A program made the position numbers and the translations under genes. The notes beneath the pieces were generated by a model that saw only the letters and a list, made by a program, of their open reading frames with translations, was not told where the DNA came from and did no database searches. Below are positions 7,271-14,018 of a stretch of 33,497 bases of DNA, piece after piece. The DNA comes from Lachnospiraceae bacterium UBA3641. GTDB lineage: Bacteria; Bacillota; Clostridia; Lachnospirales; Lachnospiraceae. The stretch is from positions 1 through 33,497 of the forward strand of contig DFKQ01000071.1 of assembly GCA_002373875.1 (NCBI GenBank). The letters run 5' to 3'. Each line of letters opens with the position of its first letter. The first letter of the stretch is position 1.

Positions 7271-7618
7271 ATGAACGAAATTATCAAAAGCATCGAAGCT
7301 GAGCAGATGAAGGATAGCATTCCCGAGTTTGCGGTTGGCGATACCGTTAAGGTACATGCCAAGATCAAGGAAGGAAACAGGGAGAGGATCCAGATCTTCG
7401 AGGGTACTGTCCTTAAGAGGCAGGGCGGAAGCAACCGCGAGACCTTTACCGTAAGGAAGAACTCTAACGGTGTGGGTGTCGAGAAGACATGGCCGCTGCA
7501 CTCACCCTTCGTTGAGAAGATCGAGGTAGTAAGACGCGGTAAGGTAAGAAGGGCTAAGCTGTTCTACTTAAGAGATCGTGTCGGTAAGGCCGCTAAGGTT
7601 AAGGAAGTTGTTAAATAA
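7271..7618 (+). CDS. rplS: 50S ribosomal protein L19
   Basis: Ribosomal protein at the 30S-50S interface. The typical signature is present: FAVGDTVKVHAKIKEGNRER, IQIFEGTVLKRQGG, TFTVRKNSNGVGVE, and KVRRAKLFYLRDRVGKAAKV at the end. 115 residues is the usual length. AGGAGG (7258-7263) is placed ideally before ATG 7271. It has its own promoter (7068-7096), a structured leader and a strong terminator (7634-7674), so it is at least partly its own transcription unit. rbgA, whose product matures the large ribosomal subunit, follows two genes later, as in Bacillus. Confidence 0.97.
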   Translation: MNEIIKSIEAEQMKDSIPEFAVGDTVKVHAKIKEGNRERIQIFEGTVLKRQGGSNRETFTVRKNSNGVGVEKTWPLHSPFVEKIEVVRRGKVRRAKLFYLRDRVGKAAKVKEVVK

Positions 7619-7633
7619 TCAGTTAGTGACTTT

Positions 7634-7674
7634 AAGGGGCAAATACCTTTCGTATTTGCCCCTTTGGTGTTTTT
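7634..7674 (+). terminator. Intrinsic terminator after rplS, abutting lepB
   Basis: AAGGGGCAAATAC (7634-7646) pairs perfectly with GTATTTGCCCCTT (7652-7664) around a CTTTC loop. TGG, TG and TTTTT follow, reaching base 7674, the base before a possible lepB start codon. A 13-pair stem with a U tract is a convincing Rho-independent terminator, though the U tract is interrupted. Confidence 0.8.
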
Positions 7675-8271
7675 ATGAGAAGAAAGAAGAAAAAGGGACT
7701 GGATCTTAAGCTTGATATTCCGGGAAGTGACAGAAGGAAAAATGAGATGTCGATCCTCTATGAGGTACTCTTTTGGTTTTTTGGTTCCATGGCCGCTGTT
7801 TTCCTGGGTATAATGACGGTTAATTTCATCGGGATCAAAACAAGTATAATAGGATCTTCCATGGAGCCTTCTCTTCACAATGGGGAAGAGGTGCTCCTTA
7901 ATAAAATAGTTTATCAGTTTTCAACCCCCGAAAGGGGTGACGTCATTGCCTTTCACCCGAACGGTGATGAGAATACCCATCTCTACGTCAAGAGGATCGT
8001 GGGTTTGCCGGGTGAGACGATACAGATCAAGCAGGGATCGGTTTATATTGATGGCGAAATGAAGGCAATGGATACACCCACCGAGGATCCGGGAATTGCA
8101 GCGGAAGCCATAAAGCTTTCGGATGATGAGTATTTCGTCATGGGAGATAACAGGGATAATTCCGAGGACAGCAGAAGTGCAAACATAGGAAATGTGACCC
8201 GTGAAATGATAGTGGGCAAGGTCTGGTATCATATGAAGTTCGAAGGAACAAGAATGGGAAGGGTGGAGTAA
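7675..8271 (+). CDS. lepB: Signal peptidase I
   Basis: Membrane serine protease that removes signal peptides from exported proteins. A basic cytoplasmic N-terminus and one membrane segment (VLFWFFGSMAAVFLGIMTV) are followed by the catalytic serine S62 in GSSMEPSL and the catalytic lysine K106 in YVKRIVGLPGETI. The conserved GDNRDNSEDSRS is near the end. 198 residues is a normal Gram-positive length. The start is uncertain. ATG 7675 gives the usual basic tail but has no ribosome site and directly follows a terminator. ATG 7747, which would give 174 residues, has AGAAGGA 8 bases upstream. Its stop codon overlaps the rbgA start by one base (TAATG), so the two are co-translated. Numbering is from 7675. 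Confidence 0.9.
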   Translation: MRRKKKKGLDLKLDIPGSDRRKNEMSILYEVLFWFFGSMAAVFLGIMTVNFIGIKTSIIGSSMEPSLHNGEEVLLNKIVYQFSTPERGDVIAFHPNGDENTHLYVKRIVGLPGETIQIKQGSVYIDGEMKAMDTPTEDPGIAAEAIKLSDDEYFVMGDNRDNSEDSRSANIGNVTREMIVGKVWYHMKFEGTRMGRVE

Positions 8272-9143
8272 TGGTATATCAATGGTTTCCCGGCCATATG
8301 CAGAAGGCCTTCAGGATGATGGAGGAAGATATAAAGCTCATAGATCTTGTCATAGAGCTTGTTGATGCAAGGGCTCCGTATGCTACAAGGAATCCCGATA
8401 TAGATAAGCTGGCAGGGGGTAAGGCAAGGATGATGGTCCTTAATAAGGAGGACCTTGCTGACCCCGGTTTGAATGATGAATGGACTGCTTATTATACAGA
8501 TAACGGATACAGTGTCGTAAGGATAAATTCACGTTCGAAAGAAGGTATCGGCAGGGTTAAGCCTGTCATACAGGAAGCCTGTAAGGATAAGATCGCAAGG
8601 GACAAAAAGCGGGGAATAAAAAACAGGCCGGTCCGTGCCATGATCGTGGGCATTCCCAATGTGGGGAAGTCAACCTTTATTAATTCCCTGGCGGGCAAGG
8701 CGGCCGCGAGGACCGGGAACAAACCCGGAGTAACCAAGGGCAAGCAGTGGATAAGGCTTAATAAGGATGTTGAACTTCTTGATACGCCGGGAGTCCTCTG
8801 GCCCAAGTTCGAAGATCAGGAGATCGGCAAGAGGATCGCCTTCATAGGCTCCATAAATGATGAGATCATAGAAAAGCAGGAACTGGCCTGCGAACTTATT
8901 ACATTTCTTAATGATCCTGACTTAAGCTATAAGCAGCTGATCGCGGATAGATACGGTGTTGATACAGGGAAGGCAGCCCATGAAGTACTGGCGGATATAG
9001 CACTTGTAAGGAAGTGCCTTGTCAGGGGAGGTGAGCCCGATCTTGAACGTGCCGCGGGGATAGTCATGGATGAATTCAGAAGCGGGAAGCTGGGGCGGAT
9101 CTCACTTGAACGTCCTAAGGGGTTTGCGGGGCTTCTGACATAA
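8271..9143 (+). CDS. rbgA: Ribosome biogenesis GTPase YlqF/RbgA
   Basis: Circularly permuted GTPase needed for late maturation of the 50S subunit. The G motifs occur in permuted order: N58-K-E-D (G4), SRSKEG (G5), G127-I-P-N-V-G-K-S-T (G1), PGVTKGKQW (G2) and D171-T-P-G (G3). It starts with the family's WFPGHMQKA. 290 residues matches the family. The start codon shares one base with the lepB stop, and GGGTGGAG just upstream serves as the ribosome site. Linkage to rplS and rnhB is the same as in Bacillus subtilis. Confidence 0.95.
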   Translation: MVYQWFPGHMQKAFRMMEEDIKLIDLVIELVDARAPYATRNPDIDKLAGGKARMMVLNKEDLADPGLNDEWTAYYTDNGYSVVRINSRSKEGIGRVKPVIQEACKDKIARDKKRGIKNRPVRAMIVGIPNVGKSTFINSLAGKAAARTGNKPGVTKGKQWIRLNKDVELLDTPGVLWPKFEDQEIGKRIAFIGSINDEIIEKQELACELITFLNDPDLSYKQLIADRYGVDTGKAAHEVLADIALVRKCLVRGGEPDLERAAGIVMDEFRSGKLGRISLERPKGFAGLLT

Positions 9144-9238
9144 ACTCTCACCGCCCGTTTCTGCGCTTAGAATAAGTGAGTATGATCTGTGTTGATATTC
9201 CCGGTCGTTTGGCCGATGTTACCGTTTGTGAGAAAACA

Positions 9239-10003
9239 ATGGAAAAGAAAATAAGTGATATAAAAAACGAATTATCAGCTTTATCCGAATTGCAGATGGA
9301 TGAGTTTATAAATGAGTATAAATCGGATGAGAGGCCCGGGGTGCAGGCTCTTGTTGAGAAGGCAGGGAAGAAGCTTGAAAAATATATAGCAGAGCTTGCA
9401 AGAATAGAAGGCATGAAGGAATACGAGCGTAAGTACGCGGATTTTAAGCTTATCTGCGGGATCGACGAGGTGGGAAGGGGACCATTGGCCGGGCCTGTTG
9501 TGGCAGGCGCGGTAATACTTCCGAAAGATTCCTGCATTTTATATGTTAACGATTCCAAGAAACTGTCCGAAAAAAAAAGAGAAGAGCTTTATGACATTAT
9601 CATGAGGGAGGCTGTTTCAGTAGGTTTAGGCTGTATTGATAATGAGAGGATAGATGAGATAAACATACTTCAGGCTACATACGAGGCCATGCGCCAGGCA
9701 ATAAGCAAGCTTGACCGGCAGCCTGACCTGCTGTTAAATGATGCGGTTACGATACCGGGAGTAGCGATTAAGCAGGTGCCCATCATCAAGGGGGATGCCA
9801 AGTCAATCTCTATAGCCTCGGCTTCGATCGTGGCCAAGGTTACAAGGGATCGGCTGATGGTTGAATATGATAAGAAGTATCCTGAGTATGACTTTGCCTC
9901 AAATAAGGGGTACGGATCGGCCGGGCATATCGAGGCCATTAAGAAGTACGGACCGACACCCATACACAGAAGGACTTTTATAGGTAACTTTATCTGTAAC
10001 TGA
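9239..10003 (+). CDS. rnhB: Ribonuclease HII
   Basis: Cleaves the RNA strand of RNA-DNA hybrids and single ribonucleotides in DNA. The active site shows G-I-D76-E77-V-G-R-G, N-D105-S-K-K-L-S, and D168 in LLNDAV; ASIVAKVTRDRLM and the GYGSAGH turn follow. An N-terminal extension of about 70 residues precedes the core, as in the B. subtilis enzyme. The ATG at 9239 gives 254 residues, very close to the B. subtilis length, so I prefer it. In-frame starts at 9176 (GTG) and 9182 (ATG) would add about 20 residues; none of the three has a clear ribosome site. Confidence 0.93.
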   Translation: MEKKISDIKNELSALSELQMDEFINEYKSDERPGVQALVEKAGKKLEKYIAELARIEGMKEYERKYADFKLICGIDEVGRGPLAGPVVAGAVILPKDSCILYVNDSKKLSEKKREELYDIIMREAVSVGLGCIDNERIDEINILQATYEAMRQAISKLDRQPDLLLNDAVTIPGVAIKQVPIIKGDAKSISIASASIVAKVTRDRLMVEYDKKYPEYDFASNKGYGSAGHIEAIKKYGPTPIHRRTFIGNFICN

Positions 10004-10068
10004 AGGCAAGACTTTGCGAATGGGCTTTTGAACAGATACCTTTATTCACATACGACGGGGGGAAGAAT

Positions 10069-11928
10069 ATGGCGCTTGATCTAAGTGCGATAAATGCATA
10101 CCGGCAGACAAGCGGGGCGGGCAGTCTTACCGGTTCGCAGGCAGGCTCGGTGGGCGCAGTGCAGGGTCAGGCAAACAATGCCTCCAATCAGTCCGGCGGA
10201 TCGGTAACCATAGCGCCGGGGCAGGTTGTGGGCGGTGAGGTTGTTAATGTTAAGAACGGTGAAGTTACCCTGCGCCTTGATAATAATGCAACTCTTACGG
10301 CAAGCCTCGATCAGAATATGGACATAGCTGTCGGTCAGAAGCTTATGTTCCAGGTCACCGGTAACGGGGATCGTACTACACTTCATCCCCTATACGCAAA
10401 CCTTACAAATAATACCATGGCTAATCAGGCCCTGTCTGAAGCAGGGCTTAGGCAGACAGCAACCAATCTTGCCATGGTCACAAACATGCTCGACGAGGGA
10501 ATGAGCGTCAATTCCCAGGCCTTAAGGGGTATGGCACGGATAATGGAAGCCAATCCGACAACAGATCCGGCAACACTTGTGCAGCTTACTAAGCTGGGAC
10601 TTCCCATTAATGAACTGAATATCGAACAGTATGAGAATTATAAAAACTTTGAACATCAGATAATCAATGATGCCGCGGGGCTAAGTGACGGCCTGAGTAA
10701 CCTTCTTGGTACCGGTAACGGAAGCGGGGATGGAGCTACAGTTCTTGTAAATACGGATGCAGGACAGATGCTTACCGACGCGCAGCTTCAACTGAGCAAT
10801 GATATATTGGGTCTGGTTTCCGCAGGAGACAGGGACTGGGGAGCTATGCTTAACAATCCGCAGATCGCGGGAACAGCAGCACAGTCAATAGAGATAGCGG
10901 CAAACGGTCCTACCAATATTATGGCCGAGATTCCGGAGGTTCCCCCGGTTGAGGTTGAGGATGTATGGGCCGTGACGCTTAATGCCGATTCCGAATCGAC
11001 GCCTCAGATGAATACCTCCGTAAACATGGGAGAAACCGCGGTTTCACAGGATGGGGGCGCTCTTGCTGGAGGAGGAAGCACATCTGATCAGGGCAGCCGG
11101 CTCATGCAGGGACTTATTGAGGATCTTGGCAAGCTGGGGATGCCGGCGGAGGAGCTTAATAACATAACAAACGGAACCTTGTCGGTTAACGATGTGATAG
11201 GCTTTGTCAGGACGATGATCGATATGTCCAGGGCAGACCATGGATTGTCGGATGCTCAGAAGGAAGCCCTGTCAAGACTCCTTAACAATAATGATTTCAA
11301 GCAGCTTGTGGGTAATCAGCTGATGAAGCAGATGCTGCTTAATCCGGCCGATGTATCAAGAGAAGGCGCCGTGGAGGAGCTGTATAAGCAGCTGGCCGAA
11401 CAGTCGCAGAAGGCCATTGAGATACTTAAGAATGCGGGGCAGGCCGGAAGTGAAGTAATGAAGAGCGCGCAGAACATAAATGACAACGTTAATTTCATGA
11501 ACCAGCTCAACCAGATGGCTGCTTACGTGCAGCTTCCCGTAAGAATGGCCAGAGAGAATGCACACGGTGAGCTCTATGTATATACCAAGAAAAAGAATCT
11601 GCTCAATAAGGATGGCAATGTCAGTGCCTTCCTTCATCTTGATATGGATAATCTGGGGCCTATGGATGTTTATGTAGCCATGCAGAAGAATAAGGTCAAT
11701 ACCAATTTTTATTTTAATGACGAAGAGGCTCTTGATCTTATAGAGGCAAATATCGGCATTCTTGATGCAAGATTGCAGAAAAAAGGTTATAATATGTCCA
11801 CAACCGTCACAATGAAGAAGCCTGATGAGCCTCAGAAGACAGTGGTAGGTGAGATGCTCAAGGAGAAGAGCAACGGTCTTGTGGGAGGACCGATCAGATC
11901 CAGATTATCATTTGATATCAGAGCGTGA
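10069..11928 (+). CDS. FliK-like protein (YlqG type)
   Basis: Large protein with a C-terminal domain (about 478-590) resembling the flagellar hook-length control domain of FliK: FLHLDMDNLGPMDVYVAM, then NFYFNDEEALDLIEANI and LDARLQKKGYNMSTTV. The N-terminus is low-complexity (Gly, Ser, Gln), followed by a small beta-rich segment (GQVVGGEVVNVKNGEVTLRL) and helical repeats. The ribosome site is GGGGGGAAG before ATG 10069. It sits after rnhB and before an FlhB-tail homologue, the same order as B. subtilis rnhB-ylqG-ylqH, so it is probably the ylqG equivalent. No flagellar genes are visible in the window. FliK senses hook length through the FlhB tail, so a physical partnership with the next gene product is a reasonable inference; its actual role is unknown. 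Confidence 0.8.
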   Translation: MALDLSAINAYRQTSGAGSLTGSQAGSVGAVQGQANNASNQSGGSVTIAPGQVVGGEVVNVKNGEVTLRLDNNATLTASLDQNMDIAVGQKLMFQVTGNGDRTTLHPLYANLTNNTMANQALSEAGLRQTATNLAMVTNMLDEGMSVNSQALRGMARIMEANPTTDPATLVQLTKLGLPINELNIEQYENYKNFEHQIINDAAGLSDGLSNLLGTGNGSGDGATVLVNTDAGQMLTDAQLQLSNDILGLVSAGDRDWGAMLNNPQIAGTAAQSIEIAANGPTNIMAEIPEVPPVEVEDVWAVTLNADSESTPQMNTSVNMGETAVSQDGGALAGGGSTSDQGSRLMQGLIEDLGKLGMPAEELNNITNGTLSVNDVIGFVRTMIDMSRADHGLSDAQKEALSRLLNNNDFKQLVGNQLMKQMLLNPADVSREGAVEELYKQLAEQSQKAIEILKNAGQAGSEVMKSAQNINDNVNFMNQLNQMAAYVQLPVRMARENAHGELYVYTKKKNLLNKDGNVSAFLHLDMDNLGPMDVYVAMQKNKVNTNFYFNDEEALDLIEANIGILDARLQKKGYNMSTTVTMKKPDEPQKTVVGEMLKEKSNGLVGGPIRSRLSFDIRA

Positions 11929-11934
11929 GATGAA

Positions 11935-11960
11935 GTCATTCTGAGCGAAGCGAAGAATCT
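11935..11960. repeat. Short dispersed-type repeat (GAGCGAAGCGAAGAATC family)
   Basis: The sequence starts GTCATTCTGAGCGAAGCGAA and ends GAATCT, filling half of the 51-base gap between the FliK-like and FlhB-like genes. ATTCT (11938-11942) and AGAAT (11954-11958) are inverted. The same string is familiar as an intergenic repeat in many unrelated bacterial genomes. Only one full copy is in this window, so repeat status rests on that recollection. Confidence 0.55.
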
Positions 11961-11979
11961 TTAAGGGACCGGTACTTGT

Positions 11980-12270
11980 ATGGATGATAAGAAGCCCAAA
12001 GTCAAGCAGGCGATAGCCCTTGAATACGACCCTGGTGATGTTGCGCCCAAGGTCATTGCCAGCGGACGCGGAGCGCTTGCTGAAAAGATAATAGAGAAGG
12101 CTAAGGAATCGGATGTACCCCTTCATCAGGACTCTAAGCTGGCCGGTACCTTGAGCAAGCTTGAGATCGGCGATTATATTCCGCCGGAGCTTTACGAGGT
12201 CGTGGCCGAGATACTGGTATTCGTGGATGAGATGGAGAAGATGAAGGGTAAGGTTTCCAAGATAAGGTAG
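11980..12270 (+). CDS. FlhB C-terminal domain homologue (YlqH/FlhX type export-switch protein)
   Basis: A 96-residue soluble protein equal to the cytoplasmic tail of FlhB/YscU export-switch proteins after the self-cleavage point. It shows KQAIALEYDPGDVAPKVIA, EKIIEKAKESDVPLHQD, LAGTLSKLEIGDYIPPELYE and VVAEILVFV. The NPTH cleavage motif and the four membrane helices of full FlhB are absent. Such stand-alone tails (YlqH in B. subtilis, FlhX elsewhere) can partly replace the FlhB tail in some species. The ribosome site is weak (AAGGGA about 12 bases upstream of ATG 11980). It pairs with the FliK-like gene before it, and yraN-type follows after 2 bases. Family membership is clear; role in this cell is inferred. 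Confidence 0.88.
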   Translation: MDDKKPKVKQAIALEYDPGDVAPKVIASGRGALAEKIIEKAKESDVPLHQDSKLAGTLSKLEIGDYIPPELYEVVAEILVFVDEMEKMKGKVSKIR

Positions 12271-12272
12271 TC

Positions 12273-12629
12273 ATGAACAAACGCAGTGTGGGAAGCAGAT
12301 ATGAGGATAAGGCCGTTTCCTTTCTTAACGCAAACGGTGTCAGGATAATCGAGAGAAACTTCAGGTCAAGGTTCGGAGAAATAGATATAGTAGGTCACGA
12401 CGGGAGCTACTATATTTTTTGTGAAGTGAAATACAGGAAAACAGGCGCCGCAGGAGATCCTGCCCTGGCTGTCGACCGGCACAAGCAATATAAGATATCC
12501 AGGGTAGCCGATTATTTCAGGGTTTTAAGGAAGCTTAAGGATGGCGACAATGTCAGGTTCGATGTGATAGCGATCCTTGATGATGAGATCAAGTGGTATA
12601 AAAATGCTTTTGAATATGCCCATAACTGA
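12273..12629 (+). CDS. YraN family (UPF0102) endonuclease-like protein
   Basis: Small protein with the restriction-endonuclease-like fold of the UPF0102/YraN family. GSRYEDKAVSFL at the start is followed by IIERNFRSRFGEIDIV and YYIFCEVKYRKT, which supply the E...D...E-x-K active-site pattern. AVDRHKQYKISRVADYF and FDVIAI complete the family signature. 118 residues is typical. It begins 2 bases after the preceding stop codon, in the last position of the rplS-to-yraN block, where such genes often sit next to rnhB. The biological role of the family is poorly known. Confidence 0.88.
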   Translation: MNKRSVGSRYEDKAVSFLNANGVRIIERNFRSRFGEIDIVGHDGSYYIFCEVKYRKTGAAGDPALAVDRHKQYKISRVADYFRVLRKLKDGDNVRFDVIAILDDEIKWYKNAFEYAHN

Positions 12630-12656
12630 GATGAGCCCCTAATTCAGGGGCTCATC
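12630..12656. terminator. Hairpin between converging yraN-type and prs genes
   Basis: GATGAGCCCCT (12630-12640) pairs perfectly with AGGGGCTCATC (12646-12656) around AATTC. It lies just after the yraN-type stop and covers the last codons and stop of the minus-strand prs gene. An 11-pair GC-rich stem between converging genes suggests a shared terminator, but no T tract follows on either strand. Confidence 0.45.
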
Positions 12657-13835
12657 CACATATTCGCGTTTGTTGTATTTGGCAAGTATCTGGTTTATCT
12701 TCTCGGTCGGTGTGTGAACGTTCGATAATGTTACATCATGGTTCATAAAATCGATTATCGAGGCTAAGAACTTGCTCATGTTGGCTTCGATAAAATAAGA
12801 GCGATCATACAATTCGGGTGAATGGTAATTGAGGTTGGTACATATAATCCTGTCGAAATAACATTTTTCGTAAGCTTCGTCGAATATTTCAAGACCGTCG
12901 GTGAACAGACCGAAGGTACAGCATATAAATACACGCGTGGCATTCATTGCCTTAAGCTGCTTGGCAGTGTCGATCATGCTCCCGCCGGATGAGATGATAT
13001 CGTCAATGACTATAACGTCCTTACCGTCAATATTGTCACCCAGGAATTCGTGGGCTACTATAGGGTTCTTGCCGTTCACGACCTTGGAATAATCCCTTCT
13101 CTTATAGAACATGCCCGTATCAACTCCAAGTACGCCCGCGAAATATACCGCCCTGGGGAGGGCGCCCTCATCGGGACATATTACCACAAGATTATCCTTA
13201 TCTATAACAAGATCCTTCTCATAATGCAGAAGGGCCCTTATGAACTGATAGGGTGGCTGGAAATTATCGAAACCGCACAGAGGAGCCGAGTTCTGGACCC
13301 GGGGATCATGGGCGTCGAAGGTGACTATGTTCGATACACCCATCTCACTTAATTCTTCTATAGCGTAGGCACAGTCAAGGGACTCACGCCCGTAACGCTT
13401 GTGCTGGCGGCTCTCATAAAGGAAGGGCATGATCACGGTGATCCGGTGAGCCTTACCGGCTGCGGCGGCAATGAAGCGCTTAACATCCTGATATATATCA
13501 TCGGGAGACATGTGGTTGATGAATCCGTTAATGGGATATGTCAGGCTGTGGTTTACGACATCCGCAAGGATGTAGAGGTCCTTGCCGCGGATGGATTCAT
13601 GGAACTCAGCCTTGCCCTCGCCGGAACCGAACCTCGGACAGGAACAGTCGGCTATGAAATCATCGGCCCTGTATCCCTGAAATGCAGGGGAATCCAGATG
13701 TTCCTGGTTGACCTGCTTACGAAACCTGATAAGATATTCATTTACCTGACGTCCCACATCAGCTATGCTGTCGTGGACCACCAGCTTAAGAGGGGCCACC
13801 TGCATTACATCTTCCAAATAATCTATATTACTCAT
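12639..13835 (-). CDS. prs: Ribose-phosphate pyrophosphokinase (PRPP synthetase), long form
   Basis: Makes phosphoribosyl pyrophosphate from ribose 5-phosphate and ATP for nucleotide, histidine and tryptophan synthesis. The PRPP-binding loop VIVIDDIISSGGSMIDTA and the upstream segments VIMPFLYESRQHKRYGRESL, VTFDAHDPRVQN and VVICPDEGALPRA are diagnostic. At 398 residues it exceeds the classical form of about 315; the extra sequence is mostly N-terminal. An upstream ATG at 13841 abuts GGAG with no spacer, whereas ATG 13835 lies 6 bases from it, so 13835 is chosen. The gene faces the yraN-type gene and has its own strong promoter. Enzyme identity is likely; the longer form might differ in regulation. 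Confidence 0.88.
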   Translation of the reverse strand: MSNIDYLEDVMQVAPLKLVVHDSIADVGRQVNEYLIRFRKQVNQEHLDSPAFQGYRADDFIADCSCPRFGSGEGKAEFHESIRGKDLYILADVVNHSLTYPINGFINHMSPDDIYQDVKRFIAAAAGKAHRITVIMPFLYESRQHKRYGRESLDCAYAIEELSEMGVSNIVTFDAHDPRVQNSAPLCGFDNFQPPYQFIRALLHYEKDLVIDKDNLVVICPDEGALPRAVYFAGVLGVDTGMFYKRRDYSKVVNGKNPIVAHEFLGDNIDGKDVIVIDDIISSGGSMIDTAKQLKAMNATRVFICCTFGLFTDGLEIFDEAYEKCYFDRIICTNLNYHSPELYDRSYFIEANMSKFLASIIDFMNHDVTLSNVHTPTEKINQILAKYNKREYVDEPLN

Positions 13836-13870
13836 ATACATCTCCGTATGAAGCGTTAAAATCCTTTTAT

Positions 13871-13899
13871 TTTATACCATTGAAATTGTTGATAGTCAA
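13871..13899 (-). promoter_or_regulatory. Sigma-A promoter for prs
   Basis: On the minus strand: -35 TTGACT (13899-13894), a 17-base spacer, and -10 TATAAA (13876-13871) preceded by TGG. This is close to consensus and the only obvious promoter for prs. Its -35 lies 9 bases from the -35 of a promoter firing the other way. Confidence 0.75.
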
Positions 13900-13908
13900 G
13901 ATTATCGT

Positions 13909-13937
13909 TTGTACAAGCCCATGAAATATGGTATCCT
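13909..13937 (+). promoter_or_regulatory. Promoter for the lipoprotein gene
   Basis: The -35 TTGTAC (13909-13914), a 17-base spacer, and the -10 TATCCT (13932-13937) preceded by TGG. Weaker than the divergent prs promoter. Transcription from near 13944 would give a leader of about 75 bases. Confidence 0.55.
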
Positions 13938-13965
13938 TAAGGTCTGGGTCAGGGACTTTTGGCAT

Positions 13966-13987
13966 CTGATCCTTATAACAGGATCAG
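13966..13987 (+). other. Leader hairpin ahead of the lipoprotein gene
   Basis: CTGATCCT (13966-13973) pairs perfectly with AGGATCAG (13980-13987) around TATAAC. No T tract follows, so it is not a standard terminator. It may stabilise the transcript or bind a regulator. I could not match the leader to a known riboswitch. Confidence 0.4.
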
Positions 13988-14018
13988 GAACCGCTACTAA
14001 GATGATTGGACGATAGAT

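Noticed and set aside
13050..13859. Plus-strand open frames inside the prs region
   Set aside because: prs on the minus strand has a PRPP loop, ribosome site and promoter. The plus frames are short, overlap one another and have no recognisable domain.
13944..14018. Known riboswitch ahead of the lipoprotein gene
   Set aside because: Apart from one 8-pair hairpin, the leader did not match c-di-GMP, preQ1 or other riboswitch patterns that I know.
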